A program made the position numbers and the translations under genes. The notes under the pieces were generated by a model. It searched no databases. It had not been told where the DNA came from and worked only from the letters and a program-made list of their open reading frames with translations. DNA of 64,000 nucleotides. Source: Hymenobacter negativus (GTDB taxonomy: Bacteria; Bacteroidota; Bacteroidia; Cytophagales; Hymenobacteraceae). How positions within the stretch are numbered: the stretch's first letter is position 1; every line of letters begins with the position of its first letter. This document shows, piece after piece, positions 54,822 to 63,579 of this stretch. The DNA lies in assembly GCF_017571495.1 (NCBI RefSeq), contig NZ_JAGETZ010000020.1:1-64000 (forward strand), given 5' to 3'.

Positions 54822-56167
54822 CCTTATTCCTGACGCCCCGCTTTTTCCTGGCCCTCGTTGTGGTCGTTGTTGGTTTTGTGGTGGCCTTTTTCCTGCCTTG
54901 GCTACTGGGCCCGATGTACATCGCGCTGGGCCTGCTCGCGGCCCTGACCCTGCTTGATGCGCTGCTGCTCTATGCGCCGGCAAAGGGCGAGACGGCACCG
55001 GTTTTTGGGCGGCGCGTGCTGGGCGACAAGCTGGCCAACGGCTCGGACAACGACATCCAGATTTACCTGGAAAACCACTACCGCTTCGCCATCCAGACCG
55101 AGACAATTGATGAGATTCCGCACCAGTTTCAGCGGCGCGATGTGCTGTTCAAAGCCAGTATCCGGCCCGGCGAAACGCAGGTGATTCAATACCAGCTGCG
55201 CCCCCTGAAGCGCGGCGAGTACGAGTTTGGAGCGCTGAATATTTACGCCGCCTCGCCCCTGGCGCTGGTGCGGCGGCGGTTTCGCTACGACCAGAACAAG
55301 ATGGTGCCGGTGTACCCGTCCTTCCTGCAAATGCGGCAGTACGAGCTGCTGGCCATTCACAACCGCCTCACGGAGGTGGGTGTGAAGCGCATTCGCCGGG
55401 TAGGCCACAGCATGGAGTTCGAGCAAATTCGGCCCTACGTGCCCGGCGACGACCCGCGCAGCATCAACTGGAAAGCTACGGCCCGCCGCGCTGGCACCGG
55501 GGCCGACGACGCGCTGGTGGTGAACCATTTCCAGGACGAGCGCGCGCAGCAGGTGTACTGCCTCATCGACAAAGGCCGCGTGATGCGCATGCCTTTCGAC
55601 GGCCTCAGCCTGCTCGATTATGCCATCAACGCCACGCTGGTCGTCAGCAACATCGCCCTGCTCAAACACGACAAAGCCGGGCTCGTCACGTTTTCCAATA
55701 AACCCGGGGCGACGCTGGCTGCCGACCGCCGGCCCGGTCATATGCTGAAGCTGCTGGAGGTGCTGTACCGCCAGAAAACCCAGTACCTCGAAACCGATTT
55801 CGAGCTGCTTTACTCGATGGTGCGGGCCAAAATCAAGCAGCGCAGCCTGCTCATTTTGTTCACCAATTTTGAAACTCTGCACGGCATGCAACGCCAGCTG
55901 CCCTACCTGCGCCGGCTCTCGAAGGACCACCTGCTGCTGGTAGTGTTCTTCGAAAACACCGAGCTGCGCGAGTTTCTGGACGTGCCGGCTGACACCACCG
56001 AGGAAGTGTATAACCAGACCATTGCCGAGAAATTTGCCCAGGAAAAGCGGCAGATTGTGCTCGAACTGCAGCGGTACGGCATCTACTCGCTGCTCACCGC
56101 ACCAAAAGATTTGACCGTAAACACGATTAATAAGTACCTGGAATTCAAAGCCCGCGGATTGATATGA
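54818..56167 (+). CDS. DUF58 domain protein
   Basis: 449 residues. Two N-terminal membrane helices (FLALVVVVVGFVVAFFLPWL and IALGLLAALTLLDALLLY) are followed by a beta-rich part and the DUF58 core, EFEQIRPYVPGDDPRSINWK, then a vWA-like region (QQVYCLIDKGRVMRM; the MIDAS-type DxSxS is degenerate as DKGRV). DUF58 proteins are the usual partners of MoxR ATPases. It is translationally coupled to the NADAR gene and ends the operon; the next gene is convergent 7 bases away. Confidence 0.92.
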   Translation: MTLFLTPRFFLALVVVVVGFVVAFFLPWLLGPMYIALGLLAALTLLDALLLYAPAKGETAPVFGRRVLGDKLANGSDNDIQIYLENHYRFAIQTETIDEIPHQFQRRDVLFKASIRPGETQVIQYQLRPLKRGEYEFGALNIYAASPLALVRRRFRYDQNKMVPVYPSFLQMRQYELLAIHNRLTEVGVKRIRRVGHSMEFEQIRPYVPGDDPRSINWKATARRAGTGADDALVVNHFQDERAQQVYCLIDKGRVMRMPFDGLSLLDYAINATLVVSNIALLKHDKAGLVTFSNKPGATLAADRRPGHMLKLLEVLYRQKTQYLETDFELLYSMVRAKIKQRSLLILFTNFETLHGMQRQLPYLRRLSKDHLLLVVFFENTELREFLDVPADTTEEVYNQTIAEKFAQEKRQIVLELQRYGIYSLLTAPKDLTVNTINKYLEFKARGLI

Positions 56168-56174
56168 GCAGGGT

Positions 56175-57983
56175 TTACTCGTCGAAAGCTACGAGTTGGG
56201 CGTTATCGAAGCGAACGGTGGCGGGGCCGTGGTGTAGAAACACCACCACCACGCGGTCAAAGTCCTCGCGCGGGGCCTTAACATAGAAATGTAATTCCTC
56301 AACCCGGTCGGGCTGCAAAGCCCGCTGAAACTGCACCGTACGCTCTCTCACTACCTGCGGGCCCTGGCAAAACCGCACTACAAACTGACTCATTCGCCCT
56401 TCCACCTGCTCACCCATCGTGCTGCTGGCCAAGGCACTGCCCCGCAGCCACTGAAATTGCCCCCGGGCAGCAGGGATACTGTATTCAGGGCTGGTAGGAT
56501 GCGCGGCATCTACCAGCAGCGAGCATTGCCCTTGCAGCGCCGGCAAGCCACAAGCCTGGCCAAGGTGCGCGGCTTCGAAATTTTCCTGCCAGAGTACCCG
56601 CTCGTTGTGCGGCGTTCCGGTGAAATCATAATTGGTATCGAGTAGTAGCCGCGCCTCAGTTGGCACATCGTAGCGACCTAATATCCGCCACCAATAGGCC
56701 CTGTTCATCTGGCCGGCTACCAACAGGCCACCAAGGTGGGCCTGATAAGTCAGCCAGAGATTGTAGTAGCTGCCGAGCACTGCAAATCCCACGTACGCCC
56801 ACAGCCAAGGCCGCCGCGTCAGCAGCCAGCGGTGGGCAGCGGCCCAGGGCCAGGCCAGCACCGCATAGGTCTGCACCATCGCGCGTTGGCCCAACGAGCC
56901 GCCGTACAGCCACTCGTCCCAGGCAAAGGCGACGTAGGTGAACAGCACGATGAATACCAGCATTGGCCAGAAGGCCGCTGGCTGCTGGCGACGCAGTGCC
57001 CCGAAGCCTGCCAGCGCCACCACCAGCAATGGCGAATACAGCAGCCAGCCGCTCTTGAAACTAAAAATGCCATCCCATAAATGCGGGCGCAACCAGCTAA
57101 AACCCTGCTCCTGATAACTGTATACCACCCAGTCGCCGCTCACATAATGCCAGTATAGCGGCTGAATGCTAACAATCAGTGTGCCTGCGAGCAGTGCCGC
57201 CAATAACAGGCCCACCCGCTGCTGCCAGAAAGCTAACCGCTCGCGCACGGCACTTCCCGCAGGGCGCAGCCCCCACAGCAACGGAATCAGAATGGCTAGG
57301 ATTTCGGTAGGGCGCGTGAGAACCATCATGCCCAACACGGCCCCAATTGCCAGCGCCCGCCCCATGGTAGGCTGTCGGTAGAATGCCGGCGTGAGCAGCA
57401 GCAGGCCGGCATACCAGGTAAACAGCCAATTGTGCGTCATCGCTCCACCCATGGCACTATAGTCAAGGTAATTGGTAGCCAGCACAATGGCAGCCAGCGT
57501 GAGTGCAGTGGGCCACTCGCCAAAACGAGGCAGCAAAGCGCGCCGCACCAAGGCCAGCCCCAGGCTGGCCACCAGCAGGCTGGCAATGAGAAGAGCCAGC
57601 TGATAGGGCGGCGAAAAGCCATCGGCCGGATACCCCAGCGGACCGCTTAAGGCGTGCGCTACCAGAAAAAAGGGCAGGTACTGCACCGCCATGCCCGCCG
57701 AGTATTTCATGACGTAGTGCCCACTAGCGGGGTGCCGGAAAGCCTGCTGGAAATCGGGCGTAGGGGCATAATCGTGCAGCAGCTGTTCGTGAAAACGCAG
57801 CTCCTGCAGGTCGTGGTGAATAAAAATGGCCGGCAGGTAGAGGTAGTAGCCTGATACATCCCAAACAATAACCCGGGTGCTCCCTTGGTTCTTCGCTCCA
57901 GGCCAAAGCCCGTGCCCAATCAGCGCTACCGAAATGATAAACAAGCTACTGAATAGCCAAGCCAGCCAGGAAGGGGATTTCAT
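56175..57983 (-). CDS. Polytopic membrane protein, GT-C glycosyltransferase-like
   Basis: 602 residues with about 10-12 transmembrane helices in the first 430 residues and a soluble C-terminal domain of about 150. The first loop holds VWDVSGYYLYLPAIFIHHDL, whose acidic residues after helix 1 resemble the catalytic loop of GT-C (ArnT/PMT-like) transferases. The region FNAVAMGGAMTHNWLFTWY-type near 190 is typical of Bacteroidota homologues. Donor and acceptor are unknown, and assignment to GT-C is tentative. ATG at 57983 begins MKSPSWLAWLF. Confidence 0.65.
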   Translation of the reverse strand: MKSPSWLAWLFSSLFIISVALIGHGLWPGAKNQGSTRVIVWDVSGYYLYLPAIFIHHDLQELRFHEQLLHDYAPTPDFQQAFRHPASGHYVMKYSAGMAVQYLPFFLVAHALSGPLGYPADGFSPPYQLALLIASLLVASLGLALVRRALLPRFGEWPTALTLAAIVLATNYLDYSAMGGAMTHNWLFTWYAGLLLLTPAFYRQPTMGRALAIGAVLGMMVLTRPTEILAILIPLLWGLRPAGSAVRERLAFWQQRVGLLLAALLAGTLIVSIQPLYWHYVSGDWVVYSYQEQGFSWLRPHLWDGIFSFKSGWLLYSPLLVVALAGFGALRRQQPAAFWPMLVFIVLFTYVAFAWDEWLYGGSLGQRAMVQTYAVLAWPWAAAHRWLLTRRPWLWAYVGFAVLGSYYNLWLTYQAHLGGLLVAGQMNRAYWWRILGRYDVPTEARLLLDTNYDFTGTPHNERVLWQENFEAAHLGQACGLPALQGQCSLLVDAAHPTSPEYSIPAARGQFQWLRGSALASSTMGEQVEGRMSQFVVRFCQGPQVVRERTVQFQRALQPDRVEELHFYVKAPREDFDRVVVVFLHHGPATVRFDNAQLVAFDE

Positions 57984-58063
57984 ATCAGTTGCACAGAACC
58001 TAAATCCCTGCAAATTCGGCAAAAACACGGTACCGAACTTCGGCACTTGCGTACTTTGGCTCA

Positions 58064-60109
58064 ATGATGCGATTCCGAATTTTATTAAGCTGCCTGTGCA
58101 TGCTACTGAGCATGATTTCGGAGGCGCAGCCTGGCTTAATGCCGCAGCCTGGCTTAATGCCGCTGCCCGCCGAAATGCGCTGGGGCCAGGGCCGCCTTAC
58201 CAAGCCCCTGAAGCTGCAGCTTGATGCCAGCGCCGCTCCGGCCGTACGCGCCGCCGCCCGGCGCAGCCTTGCCCGCCTGCAAGGCCCGACGGAGCCGGCT
58301 ACCGGCCCGCTGCTCCAAATCCGCTACGGCCGCGTGGGCCAGCCCGAAAAGTTTGACGAAGAGCGGTATAGCCTGCGCGTGACGCCCATGGGCGTGAGCA
58401 TTGACGCCCCCACCAGCCTGGGCGTGCTGCGGGCGCTGGCCACCCTGGAACAGCTGCCGCGCACCGAAAAGAAGCAGCGCTATCTGCCCGAGGTCGATAT
58501 TCAGGACCAGCCGCGCTTTGCCTGGCGGGGGCTGTCGTTGGATGCGGCGCGGCACTTCATGCCGGTGGCCGTGGTGAAGCGCAACATCGACGGCATGGCC
58601 GCCGTGAAGCTGAACGTGTTGCACTGGCACCTGACCGACGACCAGGGCTTTCGCATTGAGAGCAAAGTATTTCCGCGCCTGCATACCGTGGGCAGCACCG
58701 ATGGCCTCTACTACACCCAGGCCGAGGTGCGCGAGGTGCTGGCTTACGCGGCGGCGCGGGGTATTCGGGTGGTGCCGGAGTTCGACGTGCCCAGCCACAC
58801 CACCAGTTGGATTGTGGCTTACCCACGCCTGAAATCCACCGACTCCACCTATGCGCCCTACAAGCTGTGGCGCACCACCAACGTGGCCATCGACCCCACT
58901 CGCGAAACCACTTACACCTTCCTGGATTCGCTGTTTACGGAGATGACGACGCTGTTTCCGGACCCATATTTCCACGTGGGAGGCGATGAGAATGATGGAC
59001 GCAATTGGCGCCGTACTCCGCGCATCGTGGCCTATATGCAGGACAATAAAATGGTGAAGGCCGACGGCAAAACAGTGGACAAGCACCAGTTGCAAACCTA
59101 TTTCAACCGCCGCGTGCTGGCCATATTGCAAAAGCGCGGCAAAACCATGGTTGGCTGGGATGAGATTCTGGGGCCCGATTTGCCTAAGGAAGCCGTTATT
59201 CAAAGCTGGCGCGGCAAGAAAGGCTTGGTTGACGCGGCCAAGCAGGGCCACCCGGTGTTGCTGTCCAGCGGCTACTACCTCGACCTGAATCTCACGGCCG
59301 CCAGCTCCTACCTCACCGACCCGCTTCCACCCGATACGCCCCTCACGCCCGCCGAGCAAAAGCTGGTGCTGGGCGGCGAGGTCGCCATGTGGGGAGAATT
59401 TGCTGATTCCGTTGTCATGGAATCGCGCATCTGGCCCCGCGCCGCCGCCGTGGCCGAGCGGCTGTGGTCGCCGCAAGCTACTACTCAGAACGTGGCCGAC
59501 ATGTATCGCCGACTCAACCTTATTTCCGACGGTCTGGACAAGTTGGGCCTGCGCCACCAACGAGTGCCAGAGCTGCTGCTAAGGCAATTGGCTGGTTCTA
59601 CTAACGTAGCGCCCCTGCGCACGCTAGCCCAAGTATTGGAACCCGTGAAGGAGTACAAGCGCCATTTCCAGGGCTATACCTACACCACCGAAACCAGCTA
59701 CAACCGCTTGGTTGATGCCGCACCAGCGGAATCAGAAGTGGCCCGCCGCTTCAGCGTACTGGTGGATAGCATTGTTGCCTATAAGCCAGCATCGCCCAAT
59801 TGGCTGCCGGCCTCCTTACGCCAGCTGGCCACTTTGCGCGCCCAAGCTATGCGCTGGCAGGCCAATGATGTACTACTGCAACCATTGCTAACCAGCAACC
59901 CCAGCCTGACCGAATACGCCCCTCTTTCTACGAAGCTGGCAGCCGTGGCGACCATAGTGCTGGAGCGCCTTACGCAGCTGCAAACCGGCCAAACGCCCAC
60001 GCCCGCCTGGCTGGCCGCTACCCGCACCACCCTGGATGTCGCGCAAGCCCCTGCCGGTCAGGCCGAGTTGGCCGTGGTGAAGGCAGCACGTAAGCTGGCG
60101 GGGTTGTGA
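58064..60109 (+). CDS. Exported GH20 beta-N-acetylhexosaminidase
   Basis: 681 residues. A signal peptide (RILLSCLCMLLSMISEAQ) is followed by a GH20b-type domain (about 30-155) and the TIM-barrel catalytic domain. The acid/base pair is Asp308-Glu309 in HVGGDEND; other signatures are WRGLSLDAARHFMP, LNVLHWHLTDDQGFRIE and VPEFDVPSHTTSW. It removes terminal GlcNAc or GalNAc from chitooligosaccharides, peptidoglycan fragments or glycans in the periplasm. After the signal peptide the sequence repeats QPGLMP twice, from an 18-base direct repeat. TACTTTG lies 5 bases before the ATG. Confidence 0.94.
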   Translation: MMRFRILLSCLCMLLSMISEAQPGLMPQPGLMPLPAEMRWGQGRLTKPLKLQLDASAAPAVRAAARRSLARLQGPTEPATGPLLQIRYGRVGQPEKFDEERYSLRVTPMGVSIDAPTSLGVLRALATLEQLPRTEKKQRYLPEVDIQDQPRFAWRGLSLDAARHFMPVAVVKRNIDGMAAVKLNVLHWHLTDDQGFRIESKVFPRLHTVGSTDGLYYTQAEVREVLAYAAARGIRVVPEFDVPSHTTSWIVAYPRLKSTDSTYAPYKLWRTTNVAIDPTRETTYTFLDSLFTEMTTLFPDPYFHVGGDENDGRNWRRTPRIVAYMQDNKMVKADGKTVDKHQLQTYFNRRVLAILQKRGKTMVGWDEILGPDLPKEAVIQSWRGKKGLVDAAKQGHPVLLSSGYYLDLNLTAASSYLTDPLPPDTPLTPAEQKLVLGGEVAMWGEFADSVVMESRIWPRAAAVAERLWSPQATTQNVADMYRRLNLISDGLDKLGLRHQRVPELLLRQLAGSTNVAPLRTLAQVLEPVKEYKRHFQGYTYTTETSYNRLVDAAPAESEVARRFSVLVDSIVAYKPASPNWLPASLRQLATLRAQAMRWQANDVLLQPLLTSNPSLTEYAPLSTKLAAVATIVLERLTQLQTGQTPTPAWLAATRTTLDVAQAPAGQAELAVVKAARKLAGL

Positions 60110-60175
60110 GTTATTTGTAGCCCCGTCAGCTTGCGCACTGCCTGACAGCCTGCCGCAATTCCAATCCTGCTCATA

Positions 60176-61660
60176 GTGCCCGTTCTATCCAAGCTGCGTT
60201 TGCCCCTACTCTGCCTGGCGTTGCTGCTGGCACTGGCGCCGTTTCTGCTGCTCACCGCATTCAATCAGCCATTTTTCGACGACTTCCGCAACGCGTACTG
60301 GCTGCGGGAGCACGGCACCTGGGGCGTGCAAATATGGCTGTTCCAAACCTGGACCGGACGCTTCACCACCACCTTCATCATGACCGTGCTAAACCCCGTG
60401 GCCTACGGCTGGCTGGGCGGCGTGAAGGTGGTGACGGCCGTGTTATTTGGGGCTCAATGGGCCAGTTTGACGCATTTGCTACGGGCCCTGCTCCATACGG
60501 CGCTGAAGGATGCCTGCACCTGGGGCCAGGCAATGTGGGCCGCCGCGCTGCTACTGGCGCTGTTTTGCAACGCGGCACCGGCCCCGTTTTCGTTCCTGTA
60601 CTGGTTTTGCGGCGCAGTGGCCTACCAGATTCCGCTGATTGGATTGCTCAACTTCACGGCCTTTGCTTTGCGCACTGGCTGGGGTCCGGCAGCCACGCGC
60701 TGGCGCAACGCACTACTGGCTTGCTTCCCTTTACTGCTGGCCCTGACCGGCAACGAGCTCACGCTGGTGCAAGCGGTACCAGTGCTGGCGCTGCTGGCTT
60801 TTGCTCTGCCCAAAGCAGCTCGGCCACAGCTACTTTTGTGGCTACTCATTGGCGCGGCAGCTACGGCCGTCGCTATCGCCGCACCGGGCAACTGGGTACG
60901 TGCTATCGCCATGGCCCCACCCGCCGACCCGCTCCATGCTTACCGCTGGCTGGTACTAGGTCCCCGCGCCTTGTATTCGATGCTGTTGTTCCTGTGCAGG
61001 CCCATAATTGGATTCAGCCTGCTGGCAGCGGCAGCCGGGGGGGTATGGCTGGGCCAAGGTACAAGCGAGCCGCAAGCAGTAACAACACCCTGGGCTCGCC
61101 GCCATTGGGCAGTCATTTTTGTGACATATGGAGCGCTGAATTTCATCGGGTTTCTCCTTTTCCGCTACCTAGTGGTTGGGCCGCCGCTCCTGCGCGCTCA
61201 GAACGAAATACTGCTCGTGCTACTACTATCCACGGCCGTGCTGGGCTGGTTGCTGGGCCGACAAGTATCAGCACTCAGCTACTTTTTCCGTTTGCAATTG
61301 CGCTGGCCAGTGCTGCTAGTGTTTACGGCGCTGTTTGGGGTCGGCCATGTACCGGAAGCCTGGCACGAGCTCATAGTCAGCGCCGCACCGTTCAATGCCC
61401 AGATGCAGGCCCGCTTCGCCGCGTTACGCCTGGCCCATCAAGCTGCTAAGTCCCGGCTTACACTACCGCCACTTCGCCTTCCCTACGGCCGGGTACTCAT
61501 TCCATTACGCCAATTTAGTACTGATATCGAATTCGATATTGACCTCACTTTTGGTTGCGAAGGCAATATTAACGGCGTGATGGAGCGCTACTTCGAGGTG
61601 CCCGACGTGTGCTGCGCGCCCGATGCGCCAGCCCCAGCAGCAACCAATATTGCTAACTGA
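60176..61660 (+). CDS. Polytopic membrane protein (DUF6056-like)
   Basis: 494 residues, GTG start, about 11 transmembrane helices. After helix 1 the loop FFDDFRNAYWLREHG has an Asp-Asp pair as in GT-C-like proteins, followed by WTGRFTTTFIMTVLNP. This resembles DUF6056 family proteins, found in glycan-biosynthesis contexts. The C-terminal 80 residues are soluble. Function unknown. It begins 66 bases after the hexosaminidase gene. Confidence 0.65.
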   Translation: MPVLSKLRLPLLCLALLLALAPFLLLTAFNQPFFDDFRNAYWLREHGTWGVQIWLFQTWTGRFTTTFIMTVLNPVAYGWLGGVKVVTAVLFGAQWASLTHLLRALLHTALKDACTWGQAMWAAALLLALFCNAAPAPFSFLYWFCGAVAYQIPLIGLLNFTAFALRTGWGPAATRWRNALLACFPLLLALTGNELTLVQAVPVLALLAFALPKAARPQLLLWLLIGAAATAVAIAAPGNWVRAIAMAPPADPLHAYRWLVLGPRALYSMLLFLCRPIIGFSLLAAAAGGVWLGQGTSEPQAVTTPWARRHWAVIFVTYGALNFIGFLLFRYLVVGPPLLRAQNEILLVLLLSTAVLGWLLGRQVSALSYFFRLQLRWPVLLVFTALFGVGHVPEAWHELIVSAAPFNAQMQARFAALRLAHQAAKSRLTLPPLRLPYGRVLIPLRQFSTDIEFDIDLTFGCEGNINGVMERYFEVPDVCCAPDAPAPAATNIAN

Positions 61661-61688
61661 TTCCGCCGGGTTGGATTATCTTCCCGTT

Positions 61689-62324
61689 ATGCAAGCAGAA
61701 ATCACCCAGGCGCTAGCCAATCTTAACTTCACGGCTATCGACTTCGAAACGGCCAACGAGCGCCGCGAAAGTGCCTGCGCTGTGGGCGTGGTGCGGGTAC
61801 AGGGCGGTCAGATTGTGGAGGAATTTTATACCCTGCTGCGCCCCCGTGTGCTGCGCGTCGACTGGCGCAACCAGCAAGTGCACGGCATTGCCGAGGCCGA
61901 GTTACACGATGCCCCGTCTATGGCTGATGCCTGGCCCATGCTGCTCCCTTACCTGCACCGCCAGCCCGTAGTGGCTCACAACTCATCCTTCGATGTAAGC
62001 GTGCTCGAGTATACCTGCCGCGATTTCGGTGTGCCTATTCCCACCTTTCATGCCCTGTGCACGGTAAAAATGGCCAAGGTGTGCTGGCCACACTTTGACC
62101 GTCACAAGCTTGACCACGTGGCTGGTCAGTTCGGCATTCCCCTCAACCACCACGACGCCCTCTCCGACGCCCGTGCCTGCGCCGAAATTGCCGTGCGGGC
62201 CTTCCGCTCCGGGACGGCGCTGCCGCTATGCTTCAAGCAACGGGAGTTGACGGCCGGACTGGCTGCGCGGGTGGCAAAGGCAGCCTCTATCGCCCGCCGG
62301 CAAATTCCCAGCAGCGCATTTTAG
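61689..62324 (+). CDS. DEDDh 3'-5' exonuclease (DnaQ-like)
   Basis: 211 residues. Exo I is FTAIDFETANERRES with Asp and Glu, Exo II is VVAHNSSFDVSVLE, and Exo III is HHDALSDARACAEI with the His and Asp of the DEDDh class. This core resembles the epsilon subunit of DNA polymerase III but is a stand-alone exonuclease; a C-terminal segment of about 40 basic residues may bind nucleic acid. The ATG at 61689 is used; a longer frame upstream is non-conserved and overlaps the previous gene. Substrate (DNA or RNA) unknown. Confidence 0.9.
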   Translation: MQAEITQALANLNFTAIDFETANERRESACAVGVVRVQGGQIVEEFYTLLRPRVLRVDWRNQQVHGIAEAELHDAPSMADAWPMLLPYLHRQPVVAHNSSFDVSVLEYTCRDFGVPIPTFHALCTVKMAKVCWPHFDRHKLDHVAGQFGIPLNHHDALSDARACAEIAVRAFRSGTALPLCFKQRELTAGLAARVAKAASIARRQIPSSAF

Positions 62325-62353
62325 GTACTCCAGCAGCTAATTTGCTGGAATAC
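62325..62353. terminator. Stop-to-stop hairpin
   Basis: GTACTCCAGCA (62325-62335) pairs with TGCTGGAATAC (62343-62353) with one mismatch, around a 7-base loop. It fills the entire gap between the convergent exonuclease and DUF1772 stops. Confidence 0.6.
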
Positions 62354-62863
62354 TTAACGGTCGCTTGATTGGGCCGGGTCAGCAACTAGGCACGCTGCTA
62401 TTGCCAACCCCATGGCCGCAACGCTAGCTACCGTGCGCACGTTATGCCAGCGGTTCCAGGATGCAGAAAAATCAGCACGGGCGGCTGCCGCTTGTGTGGC
62501 CAAGGCCTGTTGGATGGGAAATGCGGCCAGCTTCTCATTGAGGGGGATGTTGGCTACAACTGTGACTCCCAAGCTGCCAATCAAAAAAACAACAGCCGCT
62601 ATTGCGAGCAGATAAAACCGGCCGCCACCAGCCCGCCAGTACAGACCGGCTGCTACCGGCAACAGCACTGGTGCTCCAAAAAAACAGAGCGCGAATAAGG
62701 GATTCACAATTGCGCTATTGATGCGCTGCATGGCTTCAATATAGGCGCGGTCGGAGAGCTGGGAAAACGCCGGATTGATGGCTACCGAAAAGCTGAAATA
62801 CACCCCGGCTATCAGAGCGGTGGTGCTGGTGGCTAGCGCTAGGATGATTGTTTTGCCTTGCAT
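62354..62863 (-). CDS. DUF1772 (anthrone oxygenase-like) membrane protein
   Basis: 169 residues with four transmembrane helices: TIILALATSTTALIAGVYFS, VNPLFALCFFGAPVLLPVAA, FYLLAIAAVVFLIGSLGVTV and a final VASVAAMGLAIAACLV. The segment NIPLNEKLAAF is typical of DUF1772, whose members are annotated anthrone oxygenase-like in some organisms. Function here unknown. It follows the NAD(P)-binding gene by 17 bases on the same strand and is probably co-transcribed. Confidence 0.82.
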   Translation of the reverse strand: MQGKTIILALATSTTALIAGVYFSFSVAINPAFSQLSDRAYIEAMQRINSAIVNPLFALCFFGAPVLLPVAAGLYWRAGGGRFYLLAIAAVVFLIGSLGVTVVANIPLNEKLAAFPIQQALATQAAAARADFSASWNRWHNVRTVASVAAMGLAIAACLVADPAQSSDR

Positions 62864-62880
62864 GAGTGCGTCGAAACAGA

Positions 62881-63510
62881 TTAGTAAGACAGGCTGACGG
62901 CTTGGCGCAGGTGTGCGGGGTCGTGCAGCTGGCCCAGCATAAAATCGGCCACGTCGGCCCGGGATATTTTCATGCGCAAGCCTTTGGCAGTGGCCGCAAA
63001 GCCCTGTTGGTAGCGCCCAGTGCGCGGGCCATCGGTGAGGGTCGCGGGGCGGGCGATGGTCCAGTCGGCCTGACTTTGCCGGATATAGTCCTCCTGAATT
63101 TCGGAATCGGCGAAGGCGTGGCGCAGAAACAACGGCACCAGGAAGTAGCTGTATACCCAAGGCAGCGCAGCCTTGCTGTCACCCATGCCCAGCGTGGTCA
63201 GACACACAAAGCGCCGAACGCCTGCCTCCTCCATTGCCTGCAAAATATGCCGGGTACCCAACGAGCGCACCGCATCCTTTTGATTGCCGGGGGCGCCCAA
63301 CGCCGACAGCACCGCATCGTGTCCCGGCAAAACCTGCTGCACGGCTTGGTAATCGAGAACATTGCCCTGCACTATCCGCAGGCCCGCTTGTGCGGGGGGA
63401 AGCGTGCTTGGCTGGCGGGCAAAAGCCGTGACGGTATGGCCCTGAGCGAGCGCCTGGGTGAGCAGCTGGCGGCCGGTACCACCGGTAGCGCCGAAAATGA
63501 GGAGGTTCAT
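62881..63510 (-). CDS. NAD(P)H-binding atypical SDR (NmrA-like)
   Basis: 209 residues with an N-terminal Rossmann motif GATGGTGRQLLTQAL, DAVLSALGAPGN and a strand SYxxK-free C-terminal part, as in atypical SDR/NmrA-like proteins of the NAD(P)-binding family. The region RPATLTDGPRTGRYQ is usual. Often an NAD(P)-sensing or reductase protein; substrate unknown. It forms a likely operon with the DUF1772 gene and lies 69 bases after an AraC gene on the same strand. Confidence 0.86.
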   Translation of the reverse strand: MNLLIFGATGGTGRQLLTQALAQGHTVTAFARQPSTLPPAQAGLRIVQGNVLDYQAVQQVLPGHDAVLSALGAPGNQKDAVRSLGTRHILQAMEEAGVRRFVCLTTLGMGDSKAALPWVYSYFLVPLFLRHAFADSEIQEDYIRQSQADWTIARPATLTDGPRTGRYQQGFAATAKGLRMKISRADVADFMLGQLHDPAHLRQAVSLSY

Positions 63511-63579
63511 AAGAAGTGTTTTTTTTACAAAGCACCTCTTCTGTCAACCCAGAAAATAGAACAAACCCGCCAGCGCCGA

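Noticed and set aside
54902..55930. A 342-codon frame antisense to the DUF58 gene
   Set aside because: Shadow of the DUF58 frame; no motif or start signal.
58154..59560. A 468-codon frame antisense to the GH20 gene
   Set aside because: The GH20 frame has a complete catalytic domain; the antisense frame has no motif.
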